Below are positions 1 through 10,335 of a stretch of 64,000 nt of DNA, one piece after another. The DNA lies in NCBI GenBank assembly GCA_025558075.1, contig JAHLKF010000011.1:186001-250000 (forward strand), given 5' to 3'. The notes under the pieces were generated by a model, which had not been told where the DNA came from, did not search any database, and saw nothing but the letters and a program-made list of their open reading frames with translations. Numbering within the stretch: the stretch's first letter is position 1; every line of letters begins with the position of its first letter. The position numbers were made by a program, and so were the translations under genes. Source of the stretch: Gaertneriomyces semiglobifer. Lineage: Eukaryota > Chytridiomycota > Chytridiomycetes > Spizellomycetales > Spizellomycetaceae.

Positions 1-266
1 CATTCCATACACTTACCCTGTCAGATACACGTTCCTCCAGCCATCCCAGCAGGCAGCTCCGTATCGATATTTCCAGCAACAATCCCTGTTTCCCGGCATG
101 AGAGGAGGTTTTCAACCTCCATATTATTCTCACATTGCTCCGAGTGCAACACATGAGTACAGGGATGCCGCCTGTCAATATACTCCAGGGTCACCCAGAA
201 CTGAGCATGGTCCGCCTGAAGCGTCAGACACAGAGAGTCTGCCTAATTTTGATGAGTTAAGGAAAC
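1..266 (+). CDS. 3' part of an unknown gene, runs off the left edge
   Basis: An open frame (codons starting at base 2) enters from the left edge without a start codon and runs to a good donor, GTAAGT at 267. The peptide is rich in proline, glutamine, tyrosine and serine, with short Q runs, then an acidic/serine stretch and LPNFDELRKR just before the donor. After the donor the same frame meets a TAG at about 359, so the reading probably splices on, but I could not place the next exon with confidence. No domain is recognisable. The composition resembles a disordered region of a regulatory protein; that is inference only. Confidence 0.4.
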
Positions 267-361
267 GTAAGTACCATGCAAGAAAATGGACCTTGCACAC
301 CACCGCATTGTCTGAACGCACGGTTCACTCAAAAGGTTTTGAGAGTCTCAAGCGCAAGTAG

Positions 362-841
362 ACGGTGGTGCCAAAGGATTCGTAGTGGGAAAGTCCTTGC
401 GCCATGACACCGGAGAACGATTAAAAGCAAATTAGACTAATTTTCTGAGAAACAAGGGCTCGCCCCGTCTTCAATACTCCGTAAAGTATCCTTCATTCTG
501 AAATGTCTCACCGCGAGATTGACATTCGCATGACTGGAACTGGAAGAGCATGTCATCAAAGGAAGGAGTTGGTCTCGATGTGCCCATATCACACCATGCT
601 AACTAACACGATAGTACCGTGAACTTATAGAGCTGGTTACTACAGCTCTTTTGGTGGTTTTTTCACAAAGTTGAGCTAATGTACTGGAGTTCATCCATGG
701 TCGCGGCCGCGTCGTGCCTCTCATTGATTCCAGTATCGCTGTCATTCTCAACTCGGAGGAGCTGTCGGCCACCTCGCTATCAGCACCTCGTCCTCGCTCG
801 CTTAAATAGCGCGACCCCTGCCATACGGAGCAGCCAGCTGT
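362..841. other. Intergenic or unresolved 3' end of the left-edge gene
   Basis: No convincing coding frame, tRNA or repeat is visible. The stretch may hold the last exon or the 3' UTR of the left-edge gene. It faces the 3' end of the UBA3 gene. Confidence 0.4.
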
Positions 842-2464
842 TCAATTGTAACTGACATACAGGGCCAAACTAATTCCTAACCCGTCATCGGTAACTGTCA
901 CCTCCTCTCCTTCAGTCACAAAATCTCGCAATAGTTTCTCCAAGTTAGGCCGGGTCGCTTCCTCTAAGACTTTCGGGGCCTTCATGTAGACACTTTTGCT
1001 ACTCGTCCTTAGACTAGGTCCCTTCAATCGCAGATCTTCCCGGTCCAATAGCATATCAATGAGCTGTTGCACGCTGGTGGTCCCTGGTACGGATAGCTTA
1101 AGTCTCGCAGACCCGCATACTGGGCAGTCCTCGCGTTTTTCCAGCTCGAAGGTATAGGTGTAGACACCAGCCTCACCGATATACATCATGTAATTATTCA
1201 TTGCTGCTACGCAGTTTGTGGAAATTTTGAACGCTTCAGTCGCACACGACGCAGCTATGATGGCATTCGTCGACGCAATGGCGGGTATGATGTTTTTGAC
1301 AACACCCTGCGTGAGAGAATAGGTAACACCTGGAATGTTGAATTCCGTGGCTCGCGCTTGAGCTCTTCGTAGGACCCACTGAAGGTGCTGTGGTGAATCG
1401 CCGTCAAGCTTGATGTCTGGAAAATTAGGGTTCGGTAAGTTCATAAGCATTGGTTGGAGGCACCGTGAATTACGACTGACCCGGAAACTCTTTCGGCCAT
1501 TCCAGAACTGATGCCCACTCAATGCAGTGCTCAGGCAAGCGTGGCGTGTTTGCGATTGTACACATGGGATATGTCGTTGGCTTCGTCTGCATATCAAGAG
1601 AACATTCGTAACATGCGCTGATCCTTGGTTGTATTATTCGGCTCTGTCCTTTGAAGCCCTCCGTTCCGCCGTCGATTATCGGTTTGAAGGTTTCTGGGTA
1701 ATCAGGATCGAACATATTCACAATAGTCGAGTTGATCCATCTTCTCGCCTCGACACTGTCGAGGCCACAGATGATAATGTTGAACTGCGAATAATAGTCC
1801 AAGTCCATATCCTGAATTTTGCAGAAATGAGGCGTGATGACCACTCCTGGAACCCGATTCATGACGAACTTGGCAGCAACTGTCGCTTTTGGCTTGCCAA
1901 CATCGGAAGATCTGAACAAAAACTGGCGGTTTAGATTGGAAATGTCGATGGTGTCCATGTCAATAACGTGAATATCGGTAAACCCCATGAGAGCAAGGTT
2001 CTTGAGAAGCTCGCAGCCCAAACCACCAGCTCCAATGACGAGAATCTTGCATTCGTGTAGGAATTCCTTTGTCTAGCATATTGTCGAGGTTAGCACACTT
2101 CCAAGACCGATAACGTGCGAAAACCACTTTTACCTCAGCTCCAGGCTCAAAGCCCTCAACGGCAAGAGGGCCAGTACGATCTATGAACGTATACACATCC
2201 TTCCATCGCCTATCATGAATCGAGTAAGTAGAAGGAGCGTGGTGGGGTCCCCAGTCCGCTTCAACCGCACCGTTCTGGATTTAGATCAACGTTCATGGGA
2301 TCCGCAGCATTACCGGATACTGCAACTGGTCGCCCATTATTCATCTTCAGCCTTTTATGATCTTGTCGTGAGTCACTAGCAGTGCTGTCAGAACGAGGAC
2401 GGCCGTTTGCGTTTTCACCAATGTCGGTCTGAGAGATCGTGGCTGGGCCTTCGTGCGTATGCAT
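842..2464 (-). CDS. UBA3: NEDD8-activating enzyme E1 catalytic subunit UBA3
   Basis: Catalytic half of the NEDD8 E1. It adenylates NEDD8, holds it as a thioester and passes it to the E2 UBC12, feeding cullin neddylation. Exons 2271-2464, 2134-2209, 1481-2072 and 842-1416 splice in frame to 478 residues, close to human UBA3. The nucleotide-binding motif [14 protein letters not shown] is formed across the second splice. [17 protein letters not shown] and [10 protein letters not shown] follow, and the catalytic cysteine lies in PMCTIA. The C-terminal part, up to the E2-binding ubiquitin-like fold, is complete. The first intron uses a weak donor (GTGCGG), but the join gives [17 protein letters not shown] as in relatives. 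The start at 2464 is the first in-frame ATG of a low-complexity N-terminus and is the least certain part. Confidence 0.95.
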
Positions 2465-2761
2465 CAACAGTAACGTCGTGAGCTAAAGGAGACTCTCGTA
2501 GCGGCCTCGCAACATCAAGTTTCTAAGCAAAGGATTATGGGTCCACAGAGAAAGGTCCAAAGGAACCCGCGGACTTTGTCCCTAGATTATGGTCGACATC
2601 AGCTCTACAACTACACGTATTGGCTTGGAAATGAATTCAATAGCGGAGAAGGAGGTAGTACCAAAGAAAAGAATACCATTGCGAGTAACCGACAGGTCTT
2701 CAGTTCTCTATTATATTACAAGCAAAAACGAATCAAAATGACCATTGTGGATTGGTCTACA

Positions 2762-4496
2762 TTATGCTTCAATGGGCCTCTGGCTAACCTTTAGGTTCAT
2801 CAAATCGCCGACCTCCGAGACGCATTTCAAAACATATTCCAGGTCTTCTCGTGTATGAGCCGCACTCAGACAGAAGCGCACCCGACTAGTGATAATGGGT
2901 GTAGCAGGGTACCCAACCACAACAACCGCAATGCCTCTCTCCAACATCGCTCTGGAAAAGGCTGGAATTTTGGCTGGGTGGAAAAGCAGTAGTGGGATAA
3001 TTGGAGAGCCTTCATCTCCATAAACGATAAAGCCCATCTTGCGCAACTCAGATGAGAAGAAGAGCGAGTTTGCGGCCAGTTGCTGAATGCGGTTACGGCC
3101 ATCCAGTCCACCCTCAGCTCCCATTATGATCTTCATGGAGGTATTGATCTGCTGTAGGACAGGTGCAGTGATGGATTCGGCGTAGACTGAGGAGTGGTTG
3201 TGAAGTCGGAGGCGGTCCACAATAGGTTTGGTGGCTGCGATGTATCCACCAGCCGCTCCAAAACTCTTTGTGAAGGTGCCCATCATGATATCGATATCCA
3301 ATGGGTCGACACCATAGTAATCGCATACTCCACGACCGTTCGGACCCAGAGCACCAATTGAGTGCGCCTCATCAAGGTAAATGTAAAAACGGTACTTCTT
3401 CTTCAACTCGACAATTTCTGGTAAAGCACAAATGCTGCCTTCCATGGAATAAATGCCCTCAACCACCACCAGGATCTTTTTCCAGGGGCGATGAGTGCGA
3501 GGTTGGCCCTGTGCGATCGCATCACGCAGGACAACTTCCAAATCCTTGGTGTCTAGGTGTGGGTGGTGAGCTGTACGTCTTTCAGGAATCAATGGAGAAC
3601 CAGGGGGTGCTTACCATTGTGCTTAAACACTCGGATTGCGGCACCAGAAACTCTGGCGCCATAAATCAAGCTGGAGTGATTCAGTTCATCACTAATGATT
3701 AAGCAACCCTTGCCGACCAATGCAGGAAGGGTGGTTGAGTTGGTTGCGAAGCCCTGACTGACTATCATGGCACTTTCATGGCCCACAAACGTGGCCACTA
3801 ACTCCTCAACCTGTTGATGCAAATCCGTCGTACCAACTTCCATTCGGCTGGAACAGGTGGCAACACCATTCTTACGTATGGTGGCCTCAACTGTATCAGC
3901 GCATGGGCCCTCACTCTGTGCAAAGCCAAGGTAGTTGTAGGAGGAGAGGTTTAGCACTTTGTTTGTCTTGCCAGTTAGGCGGAAGGTGCGGTTGTAATCC
4001 TTGCTTTCACGTTCTAAAAGTGTAACGTGGCGCCCAGGCACATCGGTAATCGGGCGATTGAAGCAGTCACGAATGCGAATATATAGGCGACGGTGATAGA
4101 ACGTATCAAATCCGGAGCTGAGTGCAGCATAACCCTGCAAGGATGGGTCCCGGTCAGTACGCATGCCTGCAAACTGCAGACGAACCTGCCAGATTCCATA
4201 CATACATTTTGGTTCATGAGATACCTATACTCTTCCCGCTTGAATCTGTAGCCGAAGAAATCTCGAATATGGCCAAACACGATCAGGAAGAAATAGCTCA
4301 TGTAGGTGGTAATCAGGACCGGAAGTGGTGTGCCTTCAATGGCCGTATCAGTTGTGTCCTTGTGGCCATCCGCCTTCGGTTTGTAAAGAGGCGGCGGTTT
4401 AGACTGAGCATGTGGAGTTGGAGTGAGCAAATCTGCTGAGGACAGCGGAGGCCTCAGAGACTGGGATTCAAAGTGAGCACGGTTTCCTTTCCCCAT
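2762..4496 (-). CDS. LCB2: Serine palmitoyltransferase subunit 2 (LCB2/SPTLC2)
   Basis: PLP-dependent subunit of serine palmitoyltransferase in the ER membrane, which condenses serine with palmitoyl-CoA as the first step of sphingolipid synthesis. Exons 4206-4496, 3615-4134 and 2762-3552 join in frame to 533 residues. Residues about 55-80 form a membrane segment ([18 protein letters not shown]). Then come the aminotransferase fold, [25 protein letters not shown] and the PLP-lysine motif [13 protein letters not shown]. The second splice regenerates FKHNDTKDLE, as in relatives. The first ATG in frame is at 4496; an upstream GTG is not a credible start. Together with UBA3 it forms a pair on the same strand about 300 bp apart, with no functional link apparent. 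Confidence 0.96.
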
Positions 4497-5434
4497 GTTT
4501 GCAGGTTCTAGCGGTGTACAACGGTTCCCCAACGAGTGAGCATGCACAGGACACACTACTGCAAGCTCCTAGTAATCGCCGAGTAACTGTGGTCTGGTTC
4601 ACTCGACGGCTCTGTACAAAACCGTCGTTCGCAAGTTTGATCTGTTCGACGGCCTTTTGTTGATTACCTCAGCCACCGACGCGCCCGCCGCGATTTTCCT
4701 CGGAAACTGCGGACGAGTGTTCAATGAAAGCATTGTTGAAGAGGCGGGCAGCAGACGCAGGTGATGAGCAGATAGATGCTCCTGTGAATCAGCAGGGATA
4801 CTGGTGTGGCACTTCATGGGTTCTTCCCGTTGAGAGCAGACGTTCGCTTGGCCTACATGTTGGGAGGATGCCTTTCACGGATAATGGGCTGTACTCGCGT
4901 TTTCGAAGCTAGATCGTATACGGTGGACGGAGCATGCGGCACCTGCTACTGTTGTGCGGCAATTACCATCATCAGCAGTGAACTTTTACATGATCTCTCG
5001 ATTGCAGGCAACTGCACTGGTGGAAAAGGACATGTCTGCCGAACTTCCGAGACTCCTAAGTAATCTTATATGAATATTCATCTTCAAAGTATTTCGTGGG
5101 TTCGTTGTCTCTCAGTGAAATAGCCTACGTTGATGTGAAAGTGAATACAAATACAGTGCGAGTGATACCATTCTGTGCTCTCGCAACAAACACGCATGGC
5201 TCCCCCTGCATATCAGCCGCTTCTCTCTCTCTCCGCTTCATTGATGCGATGGTCTCCCCCACAGCACTGTCGTTGTTGATGTCCAGCGCTTAATGGTTCC
5301 GCGAGAAAACACTTTTGGGATGCGTTCGGACGGTCGGGAACGTGTTACCCAAAAAGTTTTTGAAAGTAGGATCTTGGGACATTTGTATATACCCAGCTCA
5401 GTGCATTGTACATGTCGTCTAGAGAAGCTGAGCG
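4497..5434. other. Gene-poor interval with an unassigned coding-like stretch
   Basis: Between the divergent LCB2 and F-box genes. On the plus strand, 4592-4762 has an open frame containing LFDGLLLITSATDAPAAIF, with no ATG and ending at TGA. A second open frame at about 4803-5063, in a different phase, contains LAYMLGGCLSRIMG. They could be exons of a small gene, but I could not find a start or a consistent splice pattern and recognise no family. Treat as unproven. Confidence 0.25.
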
Positions 5435-7502
5435 ATGACGGACGGGGCCATCAGGGATCCTGCACGGGGGTTTGTAGAGGCCGCAAAGTTTTGTTTTAAA
5501 AACAATGACTTAGAGGGCGCCATTGAGGCGGCCACCGAGGTATTTACTATTGCTCACCGTGGATGCCGATAGTGCTGATGTTCAACGACTGCCTCAATTT
5601 CATGCAGGGCCTCAATAAAGACGCCAAAAATGCGAAGCTCCTCAGTATTCGGGTTTTGTCGCATCTGTCTATGGGAAGTTGGGTGAACGCTTATAACGAT
5701 GCTGCCCGCTTCGCAATCCTGTGGCCGACTGATGCCAAGGTGCGCATATTCTTACAATCGTTTGATCGGCGTCATATTCATTTATTGTAGGCGTATCTTT
5801 GGGCTGCATTGGCTAGACGTGGCCAGCGAAAGTGGGAAGAAGCACGGAAAATATACCAGATCGCCAAACGAAAGGTGCCCCCCAAAGATCCCAAGTACAA
5901 GGTATTACGAATGATCACAGTTTCCTCGATTGTGTGTGTTCAACCGAATTTCCACAGGAAGTTATACGTTACGAAGAGTTGTTTTCAGACACAGTCATGT
6001 TTGACAGAATCATTCATGGCATGATGAACCATGAGCTGATTCCGAACCCAACATACACACCTCCACCCAAGTCTCCACCGTCAAGTATCAGTACTTCAGC
6101 CTCATCAGCAGAAGGTTACGAACATAGAATATGTCGGCCGATAGTCAGCAACGTTTCACAATCGGGCTTGTTTTCGCTCCCAAGGGAGATCATGGTCCTT
6201 ATATTGAATCGGCTTTCAACAAAGGACAAATGTCGTCTATTACGTCTCTCCTCAAGTTGGCGATACCTCATGTCCGGCATGCCAGAGCTGTGGACAGTCA
6301 TTGACACTGTTGACGTTGGCGAAGAGCTGACCCCACTGGGCTTGCAACGGCTGATTAAACTGGGAAATGGAGGCATACAGGTTCTACGCCTTGGGGAATG
6401 CGAATATGTTACGCCTACTGCATTACGGACTCTGATCACCACGCAACGTGGGAGCAGAAAAGACCACAATGGAAAGTACGTCCGCATATGTCCCCTTAGG
6501 GTCTTCGACCTTCGGTGCAACACTAAAATCGACGGAAAGATATTACCCGCGATTTTCGAATGCGTTGGGAGGGGCCTTAATCATCTTAATCTGCGGGAGA
6601 CCTCACTGAGCAACGAGTGTCTCGGTAGAATACTGGACATTTGCCGCAGCTTGCAACACCTGGATGTTTCCCTCTGCAAAAGGCTCACGGATGAAGGCTT
6701 CCGTATCTGCGACGCCTACAAGCGAAAAGGCTTGAGCATGGCTCTGCGTCACGTTGTGCTCATGGGGACAGTGTGCGGGGACGCCGCAGTTGAGCTGCTC
6801 ACAAGCGCTTGTCCCGACCTTGAAACAGTGGATTTAAATTCTTGTGCAAAGATCACACCAAATTCTCTCAAATCTCTTGCCAAAGCATCCAAGCTGCGCG
6901 TGTTGGTATTGACAGGCACAAAAATGGTCAATGGAGCAGGGTCAATCACCTTAAATGATGGTCTGCAAGATTTCGCCGCTACAAATGGTGCCAACTTAGA
7001 GCGCTTTGAGTTACATGGATGCCCTCAGTTGACCACGACTGCGCTGGGCATGCTGATCCAAAAGTGCCCGAATCTGAGACATTTAGACCTTGCCGGATGT
7101 GTTTATGTCGCGGATGAGAACATTGCGGCACTGGGCAGTTGCTGTCCACAGCTTGAAGTATTGAAGCTTTCGCGATGTGCTAGACTAACAGATAAAGCTT
7201 TTCTCAACACATTGCATGAGTTACAGCACCTTCGAGTATTGGACATTGCCGAAACGTACATCTCGGACCAGACTATAGCGGTCATTTCTAAGAATGTCCC
7301 ATGTTTATCGGAGCTCTCTCTTGCCGGTTGTGAGCAAGTCACCAGTGTTGGAGTAAGAGAATTGGCCAAAAAGAAAGGAACACCGCTAAAGTTTCTCTGC
7401 CTTAACAATTGCGAAAAGATCCACATGGACTGCATCATGTGGATAAAGGCGAAAGTTCACGGCATTGTAATCAAGGCATATCTACAGGCCGGTCGTATAT
7501 AG
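5435..7502 (+). CDS. TPR - F-box - LRR protein, Dia2/Pof3 type SCF receptor
   Basis: Four exons (5435-5539, 5608-5739, 5791-5901, 5958-7502) give 630 residues, all junctions GT-AG and in phase. The N-terminal 116 residues are TPR-like helices (FVEAAKFCFKNNDLEGAIEA, then WAALARRGQRKWEEARKIY). An F-box follows at about 200-245 (LPREIMVLILNRLSTKDKC). Ten or so cysteine-type leucine-rich repeats follow (LRHLDLAGCVYVADENIAAL and similar). This order matches budding-yeast Dia2 and fission-yeast Pof3, substrate receptors of the SCF ubiquitin ligase that act at replication forks and in genome stability. The role here is inferred from architecture. The start is the first ATG after an in-frame-terminated upstream ATG. 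An ortholog of another LRR F-box protein remains possible. Confidence 0.85.
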
Positions 7503-7547
7503 ATTACTGTTGACATTCATCCACATACCATAGCTCTGATTGTTCAT

Positions 7548-7990
7548 TTATGATATCCTCATATCATTAAGAGCGTGCTGATAAATGTCTGCCACTTTCG
7601 TTTCTGGATCCCCCAGAACCATCTCCCACAACTCTGCAACGGTAGTTGTACTCTCATCACTCTCCAATCCGCGGTCCAAGCGCCTGCTTTCCCAAGATCA
7701 TACGGAGCGCCATGCTCAAAACAGAGGGTGACATGTAACTGTCCTCCTGCTAGCGTAGTATTTATTCACAGCTCATTGTTTGAACGGAGTGGCAGCTCAG
7801 GATTCCAAAAGGAAGCACGGTTGCGGTCGGTTATCTGTCGATTGTGAGCCAACCCAAGGACCGCTTTCTTCAGCGCTAGCCCATGATGAAAGCTTGGTGC
7901 TACCGTCTCTTTCACAGGGTATCAGGCCTGTGTGCTGCACACGAGCACCGCTATTCACTTCATCACTGCTGTCGCTAGAAGTCGGCTGTT
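7548..7990 (-). other. Coding-like stretch between the F-box gene and PIG-P, unresolved
   Basis: The minus strand has three protein-like open pieces here. One (about 7990-7797) holds a Ser/Asp-rich segment. One (about 7735-7650) contains LHVTLCFEHGAPYDLGKAG. The last (about 7690-7548, stop TAA at 7548) contains TTVAELWEMVLGDPETKVAD. The last two are in different frames with no good donor between them, so an intron does not explain the shift. They could be a small broken gene, a gene with a sequencing indel, or chance. No ATG start and no family were recognised. Confidence 0.25.
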
Positions 7991-8511
7991 CTAGGCAGGC
8001 GTGTCCGCAAAAAGTATCTCGTTCATCAGTGAAATCGGGATGTCCTCAATCTCAGGAACTGCATCCTTGTCGGCTAGCTTCCTGAATTTCTCAACTGACA
8101 CTGGGTATGAAAGAACCTTTGCCTTTTCGTCTTCAGGAGTATAAGAAGGAAATGTTATTATGAGCGACTCTGTTAAATTAGCCGCCTAATGCCACACGAA
8201 CCTGTGATGGTATTCAACGATTCAAATGGCGGCGTTCTCCAGAGGTTTATGCCATTATACATCAACAGAATAAAAGGTATCCATCCAGTAACATGTACCG
8301 GTATGGCCAAAGCCCACCAACGAGTGGGATAGTAGTACACGCCAAGGGCATGTAGCATCTCATCCGGGAGTAAAGACCATCCAAGGTATGTCACAAAGGC
8401 AACAAACGAAACCAAGTAAACCACGAAGCCGTAATACTCCCGCTTCTCTGATGCATTGCGTCGTGGAGCACCAGGGAATTCTAACTCCTTTCCACGAACT
8501 TCAGTGTTCAT
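7991..8511 (-). CDS. PIGP: PIG-P, subunit of GPI N-acetylglucosaminyltransferase
   Basis: Small membrane subunit of the GPI-GlcNAc transferase complex, which starts GPI-anchor synthesis on the cytosolic face of the ER. Exons 8202-8511 and 7991-8130 give 149 residues. Two transmembrane helices are visible (YGFVVYLVSFVAFVTYLGW, then WWALAIPVHVTGWIPFILLM), followed by the family signature PPFESLNTIT. The splice restores TITDEKAK. The C-terminal exon contains the usual DIPISLMNEILF. Length and order match human PIG-P. The start ATG at 8511 gives a short hydrophilic head; an upstream ATG at about 8578 would need an intron too short to be credible. Confidence 0.93.
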
Positions 8512-8767
8512 CTCGGGATTTGGGTGTGGTCCACTTCCACTTACTGTTTACGCGATCTATCGCTTGGACCTGTGACATTTTACCGAATAAATATCTGAAC
8601 ACTGGAAGTAACTCGCGCAACCCTGATTTGGCATTCTGACTTGTTCGTCAGAGCATAAGATATAGTATATATATATAAGAGCCAAATCATGGTGCAGCCA
8701 TGTTCATCAGCATCATATAATACGGCCAGAAATCCGTGTGAGTTGATATTGATGTAGCTCGTCCATA

Positions 8768-9271
8768 TCATCTGACTGCTGCTTTTTCCAGGATCATAGC
8801 CGGCGGTGCTGGGAGGTTTTCCACACTCTTTTGGCGAGACCGTGTGGACTGTTTGGCCAATGTCGCCACCTGGCGTCGGAGCTCTGCCATCTCTCTGCGC
8901 GATTCCGCCGCATGGAGAGCGACCATCTTGCAAACACCGGCGACCATTTTGGATACGCCGCGCTCGGAACGTGTCACCCGTTCATTCAGGACATTGAACT
9001 GCTGCTGCTGTTCTTGCAACTGCCGCTGCTGTTCTTGCAACAGTACCCATAATTCTGCCACTGTTTGTGGGCTTGCATGTGGTGCATCAGATGGTCGCTC
9101 TCCCGTCCGCCAGAAACCAACGGGGCTGTTGGTTGAAGTGGCACTGGTGCTGAGGCTGCCTGTTGTCACTGACCCACTGCTGGTGGTACTCCCTGTTGAC
9201 GCACGCGACCAGCTCTCATCAATGGTTGGCGCCAAACCCATCAACAAAGTTGTCCAACGACGCTGCATCAT
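8768..9271 (-). CDS. Ser/Thr-rich coiled-coil ORF, possibly the C-terminal exon of the RING protein
   Basis: A 167-codon open frame: a Ser/Thr/Gly-rich low-complexity half, then a glutamine-rich coiled coil (LLQEQQRQLQEQQQQFNVLN) and a basic tail. Its beginning overlaps the end of the RING exon in a different frame. A splice from an AGTGCC donor at about 9280 to an ACAG acceptor at about 9202 would join it in phase behind the RING domain, but that donor is weak. If no such splice occurs, the RING protein stops at 9219 and this ORF would be a separate gene or not coding. Fused E3 ligase with coiled coil is my preferred but unproven reading. Confidence 0.4.
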   Translation of the reverse strand: MMQRRWTTLLMGLAPTIDESWSRASTGSTTSSGSVTTGSLSTSATSTNSPVGFWRTGERPSDAPHASPQTVAELWVLLQEQQRQLQEQQQQFNVLNERVTRSERGVSKMVAGVCKMVALHAAESRREMAELRRQVATLAKQSTRSRQKSVENLPAPPAMILEKAAVR

Positions 9272-9649
9272 CGTGCTCTACGGCACTTGTTTCGACCCTC
9301 TCACGGCACGTGGGACACTTCTATTGAGAAAATGTTGTTTGCATGATTTCGTCCGAAAAGAATACTGTGACCGAAGACTCACATTACGGTTCCTCGCCCA
9401 CCACAGCTTGATACACTGTTCGTGGAAGAAGTGGCGACATGCCCCACCACCAGTGTTTTCATGTCCCTCGAACACCAGCAAGTCATAATCAACCATAAAG
9501 TCGCTCCCACACACTAGTGGCTGATCCTTGCCACTGAGTGGGTCCAGACAAATTACGCACACATCGTATTGAAGTGGTAGAGTGCCGTCTTTTATATTGC
9601 CATGCCATATTCTTCCATTTGTGCGCCTCAGTTCAGTTTCTATTGTAAA
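9219..9649 (-). CDS. RING-H2 finger protein, probable E3 ubiquitin ligase
   Basis: Two exons, about 9383-9649 and 9219-9320, give a RING-H2 domain. The first cysteine pair is in DVCVICLDPL, the third in a loop, histidines in CRHFFHEQCIKLWW, and the last pair in KCPTCRERV, which is only completed by the splice. The first exon has no ATG: its open frame starts inside a sequence with an acceptor-like CAATAG near 9638, so at least one 5' exon is missing. Such proteins recruit an E2 to a substrate; the substrate here is unknown. The next coiled-coil ORF may belong to the same protein. Confidence 0.7.
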
Positions 9650-9697
9650 CACACAATGAGGTGCACTGTTTATAACTTCATTATGTGTTTACAATAC
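9640..9697. promoter_or_regulatory. Inverted repeat carrying two forkhead-type GTAAACA motifs
   Basis: The arms ATTGTAAACACACAATG (about 9642-9658) and its near-exact reverse complement (about 9680-9696, one mismatch) flank about 21 bases. Each arm contains GTAAACA, the core bound by forkhead factors. The site sits upstream of or inside the 5' region of the RING gene. A regulatory role is inference; it may also just be an intronic palindrome. Confidence 0.4.
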
Positions 9698-10335
9698 CGA
9701 GGCCCACTGTTGAAGGCTTGAGAATGTCCGGCCAAATCGTCGCGCATGACTCCGGCACAGATAATGCGACCAAACCGCCGAAACATGCTGAAAAGCTCGA
9801 GATACAGGCGATGTATTAATGTTGCTAGCGTCCCAAGAAATCGAGGAAGGGCCTATAGCCAGCTTCAGAGCAGTGTACCAGCAGATGGAACTACGTGTGG
9901 TGGAATGATACCTAGCGGTGGACACATGGAAGTTGTCAGTGACACACTCGCCGTGTGTATTGCATCGACATTGGAAGACTTTGGCCGTGGGTTAGGGGAT
10001 TCGATAGAACAACGTTTCGGTATTGGCCTTTAGCGAGGTCCATATGCATACTTGGCACTGTAATTTATGCACCCTTTAATCAGCGCTAAACGCAAATGGT
10101 ATGTCCCTACCCTTTAATAGGATCGTGGCTTCATTATGCCCCCCGATCCTGCGATACAAAAGTCGTTGAGCGATCTACTAAGTGTCCAAAGCCCAGGTAG
10201 TTGTCCAGATCCCACCGTTGGATTTACAAACCGCGAGTGTCACTAGTCCGGTTGGATCTTTTGCACTTGACAAAGTCGCCCCAAGGCTTTGTAAGTGGAC
10301 AACATCGTAAGCACTTAAGGTGTACTTCATTCCCG
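9698..10335. other. Intergenic interval upstream of FEN1
   Basis: Contains short open frames on both strands without recognisable domains. It should hold the FEN1 promoter and may hide a 5' exon of the RING gene. Nothing else could be supported. Confidence 0.4.

Noticed and set aside
8844..9488. 214-codon plus-strand ORF with poly-Cys runs
   Set aside because: Antisense of the glutamine-rich coiled coil and RING exons; cysteine runs come from CTG/TGC complement.
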